Of a stretch of 64,000 nucleotides of DNA, positions 24,156-33,946 are shown in pieces. The stretch spans positions 1 through 64,000 of the forward strand of contig JAWLAN010000010.1 of assembly GCA_041395385.1 (NCBI GenBank). The letters are read 5' to 3'. Within the stretch, counting starts at the first letter, position 1. Every line of letters starts with the position of its first letter. Under the pieces are notes generated by a model, which saw only the letters and a list, made by a program, of their open reading frames with translations, did not search any database and was not told the DNA's origin. This DNA comes from JAJVHZ01 sp041395385 (GTDB lineage Bacteria > Pseudomonadota > Gammaproteobacteria > JAJPIJ01). The translations under genes and the position numbers were made by a program.

Positions 24156-27100
24156 TCCGCGACTCCCTGGACGTGTTCGAACTGCCCGTGTCCGGCACGC
24201 AGCTCATCGAGGCGAGCGCCGGCACGGGCAAGACCTACACCATCAGCAATCTGATCGTCCGCCTCGTCGCGGAGACCGACCGGGCGATAGACCGCATACT
24301 GGTGCTCACCTTCACGACCGCGGCGACGGCGGAACTGCGCGAGCGCGTGCGCGCGCGGCTTCGTCTGGTGGCCGAAGGCCTGCGCGCGGGCGCGACGCCG
24401 CCGCTGGAGGACCCGTTCGTGGTTCGGCTGCTCGAGCGGAATGCCGATCGCGCGGAGCTCGCGCGGCGGCTGCAGACCGCCATCGCCGGCTTCGATCAGG
24501 CGGCCATACATACCATCCACGGCTTCTGCCAGCGCCTGCTCGCGGAGCATGCCCTGAGTTCAGGCACGCCGTTCGACGCGGCGTTGCTGACCGAGGAGTC
24601 CGAGTTGCGCGCCGAGGTCGCGCGGGATTTCTGGAGGCGCGAGGTGAGCGGCGCGTCGAAACTGTTCGTGGAGTATCTGCTCGCCAACGGCATGTCGACA
24701 CCGGAGGGACTGCTGTCCCTGGTCGGGGCGCACCTCGGCAAGCCCTATCTGCGCATTCGCGGGGGCGAAGCGGCGGCGAGCTGCGAGGAGCTGGAGCGCG
24801 CCTACGAGACGGCCTTCGCCGCCGCCGCGCTGGTCTGGAGGGAGGAGGGCGAGGCGGTCGGCCGGACGCTCCTGGAGAGTCCCGACCTGAAGCGCAACGT
24901 CGTCACGCTGAAGGCGGCAGGCCGGTGGATTGCGCAGTTCGAGCACATCTTCTCCGGCGCGGCCGATGCCGTGCGGAATCTGCCCGACGGCGTCACGAAG
25001 TGCTCCGCTGCGGCTATCGCCGCGGCCACGAAAAAGGACAAGCGCCCACCCGGGCACCTGTTCTTCGCGCGCTGCGAGACGCTCCAGCGCCGGCATGCGG
25101 ACCTGGAACCGTGCCATGCGCGGCGGGCCGTGAATCTGCGCCGGCGGCTCATCGATTACTGCGCGCAGGAGCTTTCGCGGCGCAAGCGCAGGCGGGCCGA
25201 GCAGTCCTACGACGATCTGCTCAACGACGTTGCCCGCGCGCTGCAGTCGCGCGGCGGCCCGGCGCTGGCCGCGCGCATCCGGGAGCAATACAGTGCCGCG
25301 CTGATCGACGAGTTCCAGGACACCGATCCGGTGCAGTACGGGATCTTCTCGCGGGTCTATGGCGGCACCGATCTGCCGCTGTACCTCGTCGGCGACCCGA
25401 AGCAGGCCATCTACTCCTTCCGCGGCGCGGACGTGTACGCCTATCTGAAGGCGCGCGAGGAGGCGCGCGCGAGCCGCCACACGCTGGACGTGAACTGGCG
25501 ATCGACCGCCCCGCTCATCGATGCGGTCAACACGCTGTACCGGAACGCCTCCTCGGCGTTCCTGACCGACGGCATCGAGTTTCACCCGGTGCATCCCGCC
25601 GGGCGCGCGCCGCGGCCGCTGCTCGTCGAGGGGCGCGAGGAGACGCCCTTCGTGCTGTGGTTTCTCGCGCGCCCGGCGCAGGAGAAGCCCTGGACCAAGC
25701 AGGACGCGGCCCGGGTCTCGGCGGAGGCCACCGCCGCGGAGATCGCGCGACTGCTGCGGCTGGCCGCCGCCGGCCGCGCCGGCTTCCGCGAGGAGACCGG
25801 CGGGCTTCTGCCCTTGCGCGGCAGCGATATCGCCGTGCTGGTGCGCAAGCATTCGCAGGGCCGGCAGATCAAGGAGGCCCTGGCCGCGCGCGGCGTCAAC
25901 AGCGCCGAGCAGGCCGATGACAGCGTCTACGACAGCGAGGAGGCGGAGGAACTGACCCACGTGCTGCGCGCGGTCGAGAACCCGGGCGACGACACCCGCG
26001 TGCGCACGGCGCTGGTCACCACCCTGCTCGGCGCCGATGCCGAGAGACTGCATGCACTCTGCGCCGAGGAGCAGGACTGGGAGGCGGTGGCGCTGCGTTT
26101 CAATGAATACCACCAGATCTGGCGGGAGGCCGGGTTCTTCGTCATGTGCCGGCGGTTGCTGGAGAGGGAAGGCGTGCCGACGCGGCTGCTGGCCATGGCC
26201 GACGGGGCGCGACGCATGACCAACCTGCTGCATCTCATCGAGCTGCTGCAGGCGCAGGCCGCCGGCAGCCGCCTCGGGATCTCGCAGCTCGTCGACTGGC
26301 TCCGCGAGCGCCGGCAACGGAAGCTCGATCGCGGCGAGGAATCGCAGCTGCGCCTGGAGAGCGACGAGCAGCTGGTGCAGATCGTCACCGTGCATCGCAG
26401 CAAGGGCCTGGAGTTCCCTGTCGTCTTCTGCCCGTACCTCTGGGACGAGCCGCAGGGCGCGCCGCCACCGGCGGCGCCGGTTTTCTTTCACGACCCCGCC
26501 GCTGAGCACGCCCCGACTCTGCAGCTCGATGCCGGTGACGAGCAGGCGCGCGCGCAGGCCCGGCTCGAGGCGCGCTCGGAGTCGCTGCGCCTGTGCTACG
26601 TGGCGCTGACGCGCGGGCGGCACCGCTGCTACGTGGCCTGGGGCGCGATCAGCGGCGCGGCCGGCTCCGCACCGGCCTGGCTCATGCACCGCGACCGGCG
26701 GGCGTTCCCGGGTGACGAGGCCTTCGTCGAGTGGTTCGAGTCCGGCGACGACGGCGAGCTGCGGGCCGACTTGCAGGCCCTGCAGTCGGCCGCGCCGCAC
26801 GCGATCGTCGTCACCACGCCACCGGCGGCCGACACCGGGGCCGCGATGCCCCGGCGGGGCGCGCCGACGCCGCCCGCGGCTCGCCTCTTTCGCGGTCACA
26901 TCGCGGCGCCGTGGCGCACGGTCAGCTACACGGCGCTGTTGCGCCAGGGCTCCGGCGATCGCCCCGATCACGATGCCTGGGCCTCCTCGCCGGCGGCCGT
27001 GGAGCCGATCGCCGCCGACAGCATTCACGCCTTCCCGCGCGGCGCGCGGGCGGGCAGTTGTCTGCATGCCATCTTCGAGCACATCGACTTTCGCGCCGGC

Positions 27101-27751
27101 GAGGAGACCGACTGGCGCCAGGTGGTAGCCCGTGAACTGAATCGCCATGGCTACGCACTGCAGTGGGAGTCGGTGCTGCTGCGCATGCTCGCCGACGTGC
27201 TCAATACCCCGCTCGACGGCGACCGGCTGCGCCTGGCGCGCGTCGCCGGCGGCCAGCGCGTCAACGAACTGGAGTTCCATTATCCGCTGCATCGGCTCGA
27301 CGCGAGGGAGCTCGGAGAGCTGTTCGCGGCGCACACCGCCGACGGGGCGCACCGGCGGCAGATCGAACGGCTGCAGTTCGACCCGGTGCGCGGCTACATG
27401 AAGGGCTACATCGACATGGTCTTCGAGCTGGACGGGCGCTGGTACATCGTCGACTACAAGTCGAACTGGCTGGGCCCGACCGCCGAGGACTACGCCGCGG
27501 AGCGGCTGCCGGCAGTGATGGCCGAGGAGGCCTATGGCCTGCAGTACCTCATCTACACGCTGGCGCTGCACCGATACCTGCGCGCGCGGCTGCCGGGCTA
27601 CGATTACGAACGGCACTTCGGCGGCGCGTACTACCTGTTCCTGCGTGGCATCTCGCCGCAGCGAGGCCCCGGGTTCGGCGTGTACGCCGATCGACCCGCG
27701 CCCGAGCTGCTCGCCGCGCTGGACCGGTACGTGGGGAGGGGTGCCGAATGA
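24152..27751 (+). CDS. recB: Exodeoxyribonuclease V subunit beta (RecB)
   Basis: A 1199-residue SF1A helicase-nuclease. Walker A is at the N-terminus (EASAGTGKTYTISNL), motif II-type LIDEFQDTDPVQ is near residue 387, and DVNWRST and VTVHRSKGLEFPVVF mark later helicase motifs. The C-terminal nuclease domain has GYIDMVFELDGRWYIVDYKS (about 1083-1102), the metal site of RecB-family nucleases. It unwinds 3'-5' and degrades DNA until Chi, then loads RecA. It starts with GTG inside the recC stop and ends in an ATGA overlap with recD. Confidence 0.95.
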   Translation: MIRDSLDVFELPVSGTQLIEASAGTGKTYTISNLIVRLVAETDRAIDRILVLTFTTAATAELRERVRARLRLVAEGLRAGATPPLEDPFVVRLLERNADRAELARRLQTAIAGFDQAAIHTIHGFCQRLLAEHALSSGTPFDAALLTEESELRAEVARDFWRREVSGASKLFVEYLLANGMSTPEGLLSLVGAHLGKPYLRIRGGEAAASCEELERAYETAFAAAALVWREEGEAVGRTLLESPDLKRNVVTLKAAGRWIAQFEHIFSGAADAVRNLPDGVTKCSAAAIAAATKKDKRPPGHLFFARCETLQRRHADLEPCHARRAVNLRRRLIDYCAQELSRRKRRRAEQSYDDLLNDVARALQSRGGPALAARIREQYSAALIDEFQDTDPVQYGIFSRVYGGTDLPLYLVGDPKQAIYSFRGADVYAYLKAREEARASRHTLDVNWRSTAPLIDAVNTLYRNASSAFLTDGIEFHPVHPAGRAPRPLLVEGREETPFVLWFLARPAQEKPWTKQDAARVSAEATAAEIARLLRLAAAGRAGFREETGGLLPLRGSDIAVLVRKHSQGRQIKEALAARGVNSAEQADDSVYDSEEAEELTHVLRAVENPGDDTRVRTALVTTLLGADAERLHALCAEEQDWEAVALRFNEYHQIWREAGFFVMCRRLLEREGVPTRLLAMADGARRMTNLLHLIELLQAQAAGSRLGISQLVDWLRERRQRKLDRGEESQLRLESDEQLVQIVTVHRSKGLEFPVVFCPYLWDEPQGAPPPAAPVFFHDPAAEHAPTLQLDAGDEQARAQARLEARSESLRLCYVALTRGRHRCYVAWGAISGAAGSAPAWLMHRDRRAFPGDEAFVEWFESGDDGELRADLQALQSAAPHAIVVTTPPAADTGAAMPRRGAPTPPAARLFRGHIAAPWRTVSYTALLRQGSGDRPDHDAWASSPAAVEPIAADSIHAFPRGARAGSCLHAIFEHIDFRAGEETDWRQVVARELNRHGYALQWESVLLRMLADVLNTPLDGDRLRLARVAGGQRVNELEFHYPLHRLDARELGELFAAHTADGAHRRQIERLQFDPVRGYMKGYIDMVFELDGRWYIVDYKSNWLGPTAEDYAAERLPAVMAEEAYGLQYLIYTLALHRYLRARLPGYDYERHFGGAYYLFLRGISPQRGPGFGVYADRPAPELLAALDRYVGRGAE

Positions 27752-29559
27752 ACCGGAGCAGGGCGCCCGTGGCCGTCGCGGACGGCAGCCCCGGACTGCA
27801 GAGCCATCTGACCGAGCTGCTGATGCGCCTGGCCGACAGCCGCGATCCGGAACTGGCGCGGGTCCTCGCCAGGCTCGCGGCGATGACGGTCGCGGGTCAC
27901 TCCTGCATCAGCGTTCGCGAGGCCGACGCTGGCGATGGCTCGGCGCGGCTGCTGGAGGAGCACCTGTGCGGCACGGCGATCATCGGCCCGCCGGGCGAGC
28001 ACAAACCGATCGTGCTGGACGCCGATGGCAGGCTTTACCTGCGACGGTACTGGGACTACGAGCAGCGGCTGGCCGCCGATCTGCGGGCGCGCGCGGCGAG
28101 GCGGCACGCGGTGGATGAGACGGTGCTGCGCGCTGCCTTGGGGCGTCTGTTCCCGGGCGAGGAGGAGGACTGGCAGAAGGTGGCGGCAGCCGTCGCCGTC
28201 GCGCGCGGCCTCTGCGTCCTCTCGGGCGGACCGGGCACCGGCAAGACCACGACCGTCGTGCGCGTGCTGGCGCTGATCGCGGAACTGCATCGTGCCGCAC
28301 CGCTGCGCATCGCGCTCGCGGCGCCGACGGGCAAGGCGGCCGCACGCATGCAGGAGGCCATCCGCCAGGCCCGGGCGCATCTGCCCGTCAGCCCCGAGAG
28401 CCAGGCGCTGATCCCGGACACCGCCAGCACCCTGCACCGGCTGCTCGGCGGCAGGCCGGATTCCACCCACTTCGCGTTCCACCGCGACCGGCCGTTGCCG
28501 CTGGACATGCTGGTCGTGGACGAGGCCTCGATGGTGGATCTCGCGCTCATGGCCAAGCTGGTGGATGCGTTGCCCGCGCACGCGCGCCTGCTGCTGGTCG
28601 GGGACAAGGACCAGCTGGCCTCGGTGGAGCCGGGGGCCGTGCTCGGCAGCGTCTGTCCCGAACGCAACGCGTACACGCCCGCGTTCGCGGCGTGGCTGCG
28701 GGCGACGACAGGGCAGGAGGTCGAGGTCGATGCGGCCGCGGTCTCGCCGCTGCGCGATGCCGTCGTGCTGCTCGAGCGCAGCTACCGCTTCGCCGCCGGT
28801 GGCGGGATCGCGGCCCTGGCTGGCGCGGTTCGCCGTGGTGATGCCGCGCAGGCCCTCGCGGCGCTGCGCTCCGGCGGCGAACTCACCTGGGTGCAGGAGC
28901 CGCTGGACCGGCAGCGCTGGCGCGCGGCGGTCGCGCCGCACCTGCGCCGTTACGCGCAGGCGGTGCGCGGCGGTGATGAGCGGGCCGCGTTCGAGGCCTT
29001 TGCGGAATTCCGCGTGCTGGCGGCGGTGCGGGAGGGCCCCGTCGGCGTGGAGTGGTTGAACGGTGAGCTCGAGCGAGCGCTCGCCGCCGAGCTCGGCGCG
29101 CGGCCCGCGCGCGGCTGGTTCCCGGGCCGGGCGGTCATGGTGCGGCGCAATCACCACGGCCTGCAGCTTTTCAACGGCGATATCGGGCTGGTGCTGGAAA
29201 GGCGCGGGGCCGGCGGCCCGCGGGTGGTGTTTCCGACGCCGGACGGCCGTTACCGCACGCTGGCCCCGGCCCGCCTCCCGGAGCACGAGCTCGCCTATGC
29301 CCTCACCGTTCACAAGTCGCAGGGTTCGGAGTTCGGCCACGTGCTGGTGCTGCTGCCGGGCGCGGACTCGCCGGTGCTGACGCGCGAGCTGCTCTACACG
29401 GCGGTGACCCGGGCCCGCGCCCGGGTGACGCTCTGGGGCAGCGAGGAGGCCGCCCGCGCGGCCGTGACTCGACGCACGGAGCGCGCCACAGGGCTGCGCG
29501 CCGCGTGCTGGGGCCCGGTGCCCCCGCAGGTTGGGGCGCCGGCGGCCCGCGCTCCTTGA
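27748..29559 (+). CDS. recD: Exodeoxyribonuclease V subunit alpha (RecD)
   Basis: A 603-residue SF1B 5'-3' helicase. Walker A is SGGPGTGKTTTVVRVL (near 159-174), LAAPTGKAAARM follows, LVVDEASMVDL is the Walker B region, and YALTVHKSQGSEF near the C-terminus is motif V/VI. RecD is the fast motor of RecBCD and controls its nuclease. The ATG at 27748 shares bases with the recB stop. The order recC-recB-recD without ptrA differs from E. coli (recC-ptrA-recB-recD). No terminator with a T-run is evident after the stop. Confidence 0.94.
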   Translation: MNRSRAPVAVADGSPGLQSHLTELLMRLADSRDPELARVLARLAAMTVAGHSCISVREADAGDGSARLLEEHLCGTAIIGPPGEHKPIVLDADGRLYLRRYWDYEQRLAADLRARAARRHAVDETVLRAALGRLFPGEEEDWQKVAAAVAVARGLCVLSGGPGTGKTTTVVRVLALIAELHRAAPLRIALAAPTGKAAARMQEAIRQARAHLPVSPESQALIPDTASTLHRLLGGRPDSTHFAFHRDRPLPLDMLVVDEASMVDLALMAKLVDALPAHARLLLVGDKDQLASVEPGAVLGSVCPERNAYTPAFAAWLRATTGQEVEVDAAAVSPLRDAVVLLERSYRFAAGGGIAALAGAVRRGDAAQALAALRSGGELTWVQEPLDRQRWRAAVAPHLRRYAQAVRGGDERAAFEAFAEFRVLAAVREGPVGVEWLNGELERALAAELGARPARGWFPGRAVMVRRNHHGLQLFNGDIGLVLERRGAGGPRVVFPTPDGRYRTLAPARLPEHELAYALTVHKSQGSEFGHVLVLLPGADSPVLTRELLYTAVTRARARVTLWGSEEAARAAVTRRTERATGLRAACWGPVPPQVGAPAARAP

Positions 29560-29686
29560 AATTGTGTGACCGCCCGTGCTGGATACGGCGCGGTGCTTGT
29601 GCTACTAATCCGGCCGGTCTGCCTCGCCCGCTCCGGTGGTATGCGCGCGAGGTGCAGCCATCGAACAGCGAGAAGGCGGGGATCGG

Positions 29687-32332
29687 ATGAACGCACAGGA
29701 CTCCAACGCGACTCTCGGGGTGCGCCAGTTTCTCGGCCCGCTGCTCGCCGTATGCATCATCGCGGTGCTCGAGCTGACGCATTTCGATCAGATTTGCCCG
29801 CCGCCGATACCGCTGGTGCTCGCAGTGTTGATCGGCAGCTATTACAGCGGCTCGATCGCCGGCCTGTGCAGCGCCCTGCTCGCGATCGGCTATCTGTATT
29901 TCTACTACACCGGCGCGAATTCCGGCTGGGTGTTGAGCGATCACAACCTGCCGCTGTTCGCGTTCGCCAGCATCGCCGCGCTCGCAGCGGCCGTGTTCAC
30001 CGGCCCGCAGCAGCGCAACGCCGAGCAGGTGAAGCGGCTCGGTACCGAGGTCGCGGTGCTGCAGGGTCAGTTGCATGAGCGTCGCCTGGCCGAGGGCGCG
30101 CTACGCCACAGCGAGGAGCGCTATCAAAGGCTGGCGCAGCTGCTGCCGGTGCCGATGGTGGCGGTGGAGCGCGGTCGCATCGGCTTCGTGAACCGTGCCG
30201 GCATGCAGATTTTCGGCGCCACCGCGCGCGAGCAGTTGCTCGGCCGCTCCCCGTTCGATCTGCTGCAGGGCGAATATCAGGTTGTGCTGCACGAGTCGAT
30301 CGGGCAACTGCTCTCTGGCAACGCCGACCAGCCGATCACCGTCGAGCGGAATATCGCCCGCCTCAACGGCGAATTCCTGTTCGTGGAGATCCACGCCGCA
30401 CCGATCGGACAGTCCGACGGCAATGCCCTGATCCTCACCTTCCGCGACGTCGGCAACCAGTATCGCGAACTGGAGAACCTGCGCCAGACCATCGCCTCCC
30501 TGCGCGATGCGATCGACAAGCAGCCCGATGCCGTGTTCATGCTCTCGGTGGACGGCCGCATCCTCGAGGTGAATCGCTCCGGGGTGCTGACGCTGGAGGC
30601 CGACTCGGTGGTCTCACTGCAGGGCCGCCCGATGCTGGAGTTCGTGCTGCCGGATCACCGGCAGAATCTCGGCGACCTGTTCAAGCGCGTGCAGCAGGGC
30701 GTCTCCGGCACGATCGAGATCGAGGCCGCCGGCCTGGAGGAGACCCGCTATTGGCTGGAATGCTCGGTGACTCCGCTGCGCGACGCGAACCAGCGCATCG
30801 TCTCCATCATGGTCGGCGCGCGCGACATCACCCGCCGCAAGCGGGCGGAACGGGCGCTGCGCACCAGCGAGCAACGCTTCCGGGCGCTGGTGGAGATGTC
30901 CTCGGACATGACCCTCATCATGGACGGGCAGGGCGCCATCCTTTTCGCCAGTCCCTCGGTGGTGAGCATCCTCGGCTACGAACCCGCCTACCTGCTCGGC
31001 AAGAGCACCTTCGACATCGTGCATCACGACGATCGGATCACCGCGCATTCCGCCCTGCGCGACACCATCGCCAACCCCGGTGCAGTGCGGCGCGCGGAGC
31101 TGCGCGTGCGGCATCGCGACGGCTCCTGGCGCATGCTCGACGTGGTGGGCCGCGCGCACCTGGATTCCGCGGCGATCCACGGCGTGGTGGTGAACTGCCG
31201 CGACATCACCGATCGCAAGGCCGCCGAGGACGCCCTGCGCGACAGCCGCGAGCGCCTCAACGGCATACTGAATTCGCTGGACGACGTGGTGTGGTCATCG
31301 ACCGTCAAGGATTGCCAGCCGCTGTACGTCAGTCCTTCCGCGGAGGCCGTGTACGGCCGCCCGGTCGGCGACTTCTTCGCGCGGCCCAGCCTGTGGTTCG
31401 ACGTCGTCCATCCCGACGACAAGCAGCGCGTGCAGAACACGGTGGCGCAGATCCTGAAGACGGGTCATTACGATTACGAGTACCGCATCATCCGGCCCGA
31501 CGGCAGCATTCGCTGGCTGCGGGACCGGGCGCGCCTGGTGACCGACAGTTTCCGCAACCCGCTGCGGCTCGACGGCATCGCCAGCGACATCACCGATCTG
31601 AAGAAGGCCGGCAGCGCGCTCATCGAGTCGCGCGAACGCCTGCGCACCTTCGCCCGACAGCTCGATGCCGCGGTCGAGGAAGAGCGAACCCACATCGCGC
31701 GCGAACTGCACGACGAGCTCGGCCAGGCGCTCACCGGCATGAAGATGGACCTGGCGTGGATGCGCCGGCGGCTCGACGACAAGACCGGGCTGCGCGACGT
31801 CAGCATCCTGCACAAGAAGATCGCCGCCACCGGCGATCTCATCGACTCCACCATCGCGGTCGTGCGCCGGATAGCCACCCGCCTGCGGCCCACGCTGCTC
31901 GACAACCTGGGCCTCATCGCGGCCATGGAGGAGTATGCCGGCCAGTTCGGCGAGCGCACCGGGGTGAAGTGCGAGCTGATGCTGCCCTCCGAACTGGCGC
32001 TCGACAAGGCCTATGCCTCGGGCGTGTTCCGCATCTTCCAGGAGGCGATGACCAACATCGCCCGGCACAGCGGCGCCGACAAGGCCGTGGTGAACCTGCG
32101 CCACGACAAGCGCAACCTCGTCCTCGAAGTGGCCGACAACGGCCGCGGCATAGAAGACAGCAGCGGCCCCATCACCCAGACGCTCGGCGTGCTCGGCATG
32201 CGCGAGCGCGCCCAGCTCATGGGCGGCGTGCTCAACGTGCACGCCCGCAAGCAGGGCGGAACGCTGGTGCGGCTGATTGTACCCATGGCGGCAGCGCAGC
32301 CCGCCAAGGAGGACGAGCAGGCATGCGCATAA
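29687..32332 (+). CDS. Multi-PAS membrane sensor histidine kinase (NarX/HisKA_3 type)
   Basis: An 881-residue hybrid-free sensor kinase. Residues 15-110 hold about four hydrophobic segments resembling a DUF4118-like membrane module. Four PAS/PAC units follow (around 145, 275, 400 and 525, the later ones ending in DITRRKRAE and DITDRKAAE). The phosphoacceptor region is HIARELHDELGQALTG (H at about 677) and the ATPase domain has DNGRGIED and LGMRERAQLMGG. A RBS-like GGCGGGG precedes the ATG. It overlaps the NarL-type regulator gene by 10 bases, so the two form a two-component system. The signal is unknown. Confidence 0.9.
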   Translation: MNAQDSNATLGVRQFLGPLLAVCIIAVLELTHFDQICPPPIPLVLAVLIGSYYSGSIAGLCSALLAIGYLYFYYTGANSGWVLSDHNLPLFAFASIAALAAAVFTGPQQRNAEQVKRLGTEVAVLQGQLHERRLAEGALRHSEERYQRLAQLLPVPMVAVERGRIGFVNRAGMQIFGATAREQLLGRSPFDLLQGEYQVVLHESIGQLLSGNADQPITVERNIARLNGEFLFVEIHAAPIGQSDGNALILTFRDVGNQYRELENLRQTIASLRDAIDKQPDAVFMLSVDGRILEVNRSGVLTLEADSVVSLQGRPMLEFVLPDHRQNLGDLFKRVQQGVSGTIEIEAAGLEETRYWLECSVTPLRDANQRIVSIMVGARDITRRKRAERALRTSEQRFRALVEMSSDMTLIMDGQGAILFASPSVVSILGYEPAYLLGKSTFDIVHHDDRITAHSALRDTIANPGAVRRAELRVRHRDGSWRMLDVVGRAHLDSAAIHGVVVNCRDITDRKAAEDALRDSRERLNGILNSLDDVVWSSTVKDCQPLYVSPSAEAVYGRPVGDFFARPSLWFDVVHPDDKQRVQNTVAQILKTGHYDYEYRIIRPDGSIRWLRDRARLVTDSFRNPLRLDGIASDITDLKKAGSALIESRERLRTFARQLDAAVEEERTHIARELHDELGQALTGMKMDLAWMRRRLDDKTGLRDVSILHKKIAATGDLIDSTIAVVRRIATRLRPTLLDNLGLIAAMEEYAGQFGERTGVKCELMLPSELALDKAYASGVFRIFQEAMTNIARHSGADKAVVNLRHDKRNLVLEVADNGRGIEDSSGPITQTLGVLGMRERAQLMGGVLNVHARKQGGTLVRLIVPMAAAQPAKEDEQACA

Positions 32333-32949
32333 TCATCGCCGACGATCACCCGATCGTTCGTCGCGGCGTTCACGACATACTTACCGAGAGCTTCCCCAAG
32401 CTCGACGTGGTCGAGGTCGATACGGCCGGCGCCCTGTTCACGCGGCTTAAGGACGGCTTCGATCTCGTGCTGCTGGATCTCTCGCTGCCGGATCGCAACG
32501 GTCTGGACTGCCTGGGACAGATCAAGAAGCAGCACCCCTCGCTGCCGGTGCTCATCCTCAGCATGCATGCGGAGGAGCACTTCGCGGTGCGCGCGTTGAA
32601 GTCGGGCGCCTCCGGCTATCTCACCAAGGACAAGGCCGCCGAGGAGCTCGTGCGCGCGGTACGACGCATCATGGGCGGCGGCCGCTACGTGAGCAGCGAG
32701 CTTGCCGAGCACCTCGCCGCCGAGCTGACCGGCGAGGCGCCCAAGGCGCCGCATGAAATGCTCTCGGACCGCGAATTCCGCGTCCTGCGGCTCATCGGCG
32801 CCGGCAAGTCCGTGAGCGAGATCGCCCAGGAGCTGTATCTCAGCGTGAAGACGGTGAGCACCTACCGCACGCGTCTGCTCAGCAAGATGCAGATGAAGAC
32901 CAACGCCGATCTGACCCGCTATTGCATCCAGAATCACCTGGTCGAGTAG
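32323..32949 (+). CDS. NarL/FixJ-family response regulator
   Basis: A 208-residue regulator with an N-terminal receiver (IIADDHPIVRRG acidic pocket; phosphoacceptor Asp in LLDLSLPDRNG; KSGASGYLTKD with the conserved Lys) and a C-terminal LuxR-type HTH (LSDREFRVLRLIGAGKSVSE and SVKTVSTYRTRLLSKM). The start lies inside the kinase gene, so it is the cognate partner. Strong similarity in layout to UvrY/GacA-like and NarL-like regulators is seen, but the target genes are not shown. A candidate palindromic operator lies just downstream at 32985-33018. Confidence 0.92.
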   Translation: MRIIIADDHPIVRRGVHDILTESFPKLDVVEVDTAGALFTRLKDGFDLVLLDLSLPDRNGLDCLGQIKKQHPSLPVLILSMHAEEHFAVRALKSGASGYLTKDKAAEELVRAVRRIMGGGRYVSSELAEHLAAELTGEAPKAPHEMLSDREFRVLRLIGAGKSVSEIAQELYLSVKTVSTYRTRLLSKMQMKTNADLTRYCIQNHLVE

Positions 32950-33267
32950 CCACCCCGCGGACGCGGCGGGACATGAAAACGCCTGACAGCGTGTAGGACA
33001 TCGACCTACAAAGCTGTCGGCGCCTTCCTACGGCATGTTCAGCCATGCACCGATACCCCGCCGATGTTGCACTGCCTAATCTTCCTCCCATCAGGTCCGA
33101 GTCGATTCGCCGGCCGATAGCGGCGAGGCGAACTACGGTTCGGAAGCCGGAGAGCACCGCCAGCGCGGGAGGCTCCCTGCGCGAACACGCCGGGGCCGGC
33201 GGCAGCCGGCCGCGGATGGAAAGTCAAACGGCAGAGGTCAAACGAGAAGCGGTAGGGGGAAAGACGC
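32950..33267. other. 318-base intergenic region with a structured palindrome
   Basis: Between the response regulator stop and the STAS gene start there is no supported gene. The first 70 bases contain the nested inverted repeat listed at 32985-33018 and a third related half-site (TTCCTACGG, near 33026). The remainder is GC-rich with short imperfect repeats (GCCGGCGGCAGCCGGC near 33193-33210) and ends in an AGGGGGAAAG-type ribosome binding site for the STAS gene. Confidence 0.6.
32985..33018 (+). promoter_or_regulatory. Nested palindrome TGTAGG-N7-CCTACA flanked by GACAGC/GCTGTC
   Basis: GACAGC (32985-32990) and TGTAGG (32992-32997) are mirrored by CCTACA (33005-33010) and GCTGTC (33013-33018). 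The inner element resembles dyad sites of GacA/UvrY-type regulators (TGTAAG-N6-CTTACA) in form, though not identically. It could be the operator of the adjacent NarL-type regulator, acting on the downstream STAS gene, or an RNA hairpin ending the upstream operon. No T-run follows, which favours an operator. Confidence 0.5.
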
Positions 33268-33651
33268 ATGACACATGGCCTGAAGGTTTCGACGCGCGGA
33301 CGCACCATCTTCATCAATCCGAAGGGGCAGTTCGACCTGTCGGCGGGATTCTCCTTCTGGGAGTCCCTGCGCCCCGACGACTGGCGTTGCGACTGGTACG
33401 TCTTCGACATGGTCGAGGTCAACGAGATCGGCGAGTCGGGCATGAACTGGCTGCGCATATTCGTCAACTGGGCGCAGCAGACGGACGTCGGAATCTGCAT
33501 CATCAACCTGCATCCGCGCCTGGTGCAGCGCTGCGAGGAGGCGGGTATCGAGCTGGTGGACGGCGAACCGGTGCTACGCAAGCGCCCGGCCAAGGGCCGC
33601 AGCAGCTCGCTGGCGCGCGAGGCGACGCGAGCGGCCTACGCGGTCAATTGA
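33268..33651 (+). CDS. STAS-domain protein (anti-sigma factor antagonist-like)
   Basis: A 127-residue protein with a STAS-like alternation: an N-terminal beta-rich RGRTIFINPKGQFDLS, a central WYVFDMVEVNEIGESGMNWL, and VGICIINLHPRLVQRCEEAG. The Ser in GESGMNWL occupies the position phosphorylated in SpoIIAA-like antagonists. A basic, low-complexity tail follows (RKRPAKGRSSSLAREATR). No partner serine kinase or PP2C phosphatase is adjacent, so its use in a partner-switching circuit is inferred only from the fold. It lies between a two-component system and a GGDEF regulator. Confidence 0.75.
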   Translation: MTHGLKVSTRGRTIFINPKGQFDLSAGFSFWESLRPDDWRCDWYVFDMVEVNEIGESGMNWLRIFVNWAQQTDVGICIINLHPRLVQRCEEAGIELVDGEPVLRKRPAKGRSSSLAREATRAAYAVN

Positions 33652-33694
33652 GCGGTCTGCGCGCCGTGCGGATCGAGCCGAGGGAGGGTGTGCC

Positions 33695-33901
33695 ATGTCC
33701 ACAGGTTACATGCGATGGGGAACATGGGCGGCGGTGTCCACGGCCGACGCCGCGGATGCCTCCCCGCGTTCCACGGCCGAGTCACCCGAGCTCAACGATG
33801 AGATCGAGGAGTCCGGGCGTGCCGACGGCGGCGCGCATGCGGACGCCGTCCGCGAGGGGCTCGTCGCACCGAGCGTGAACGCCGCCGAGCTCGCGCGTTG
33901 A
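33695..33901 (+). CDS. Small acidic hypothetical protein
   Basis: A 68-residue open frame with a good ribosome binding site (AGGGAGGG, 7 bases before the ATG). The product begins MSTGYMRWGTWAAVS and continues Ala/Ser/Glu-rich (PELNDEIEESGRADGG). I recognise no domain, signal peptide or membrane segment. It sits 43 bases after the STAS gene and 45 before the response-regulator cyclase gene, on the same strand. The strong RBS and operon position support it; the composition is also compatible with a spurious frame. Confidence 0.45.
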   Translation: MSTGYMRWGTWAAVSTADAADASPRSTAESPELNDEIEESGRADGGAHADAVREGLVAPSVNAAELAR

Positions 33902-33946
33902 GCACTGCGGGTCTCCGGGAGCGGGACGGCCACTGGCAGGCGCCAT

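Noticed and set aside
24560..27616. 1018-residue minus-strand frame opposite recB
   Set aside because: Fully antisense to recB, whose helicase and nuclease motifs are unambiguous.
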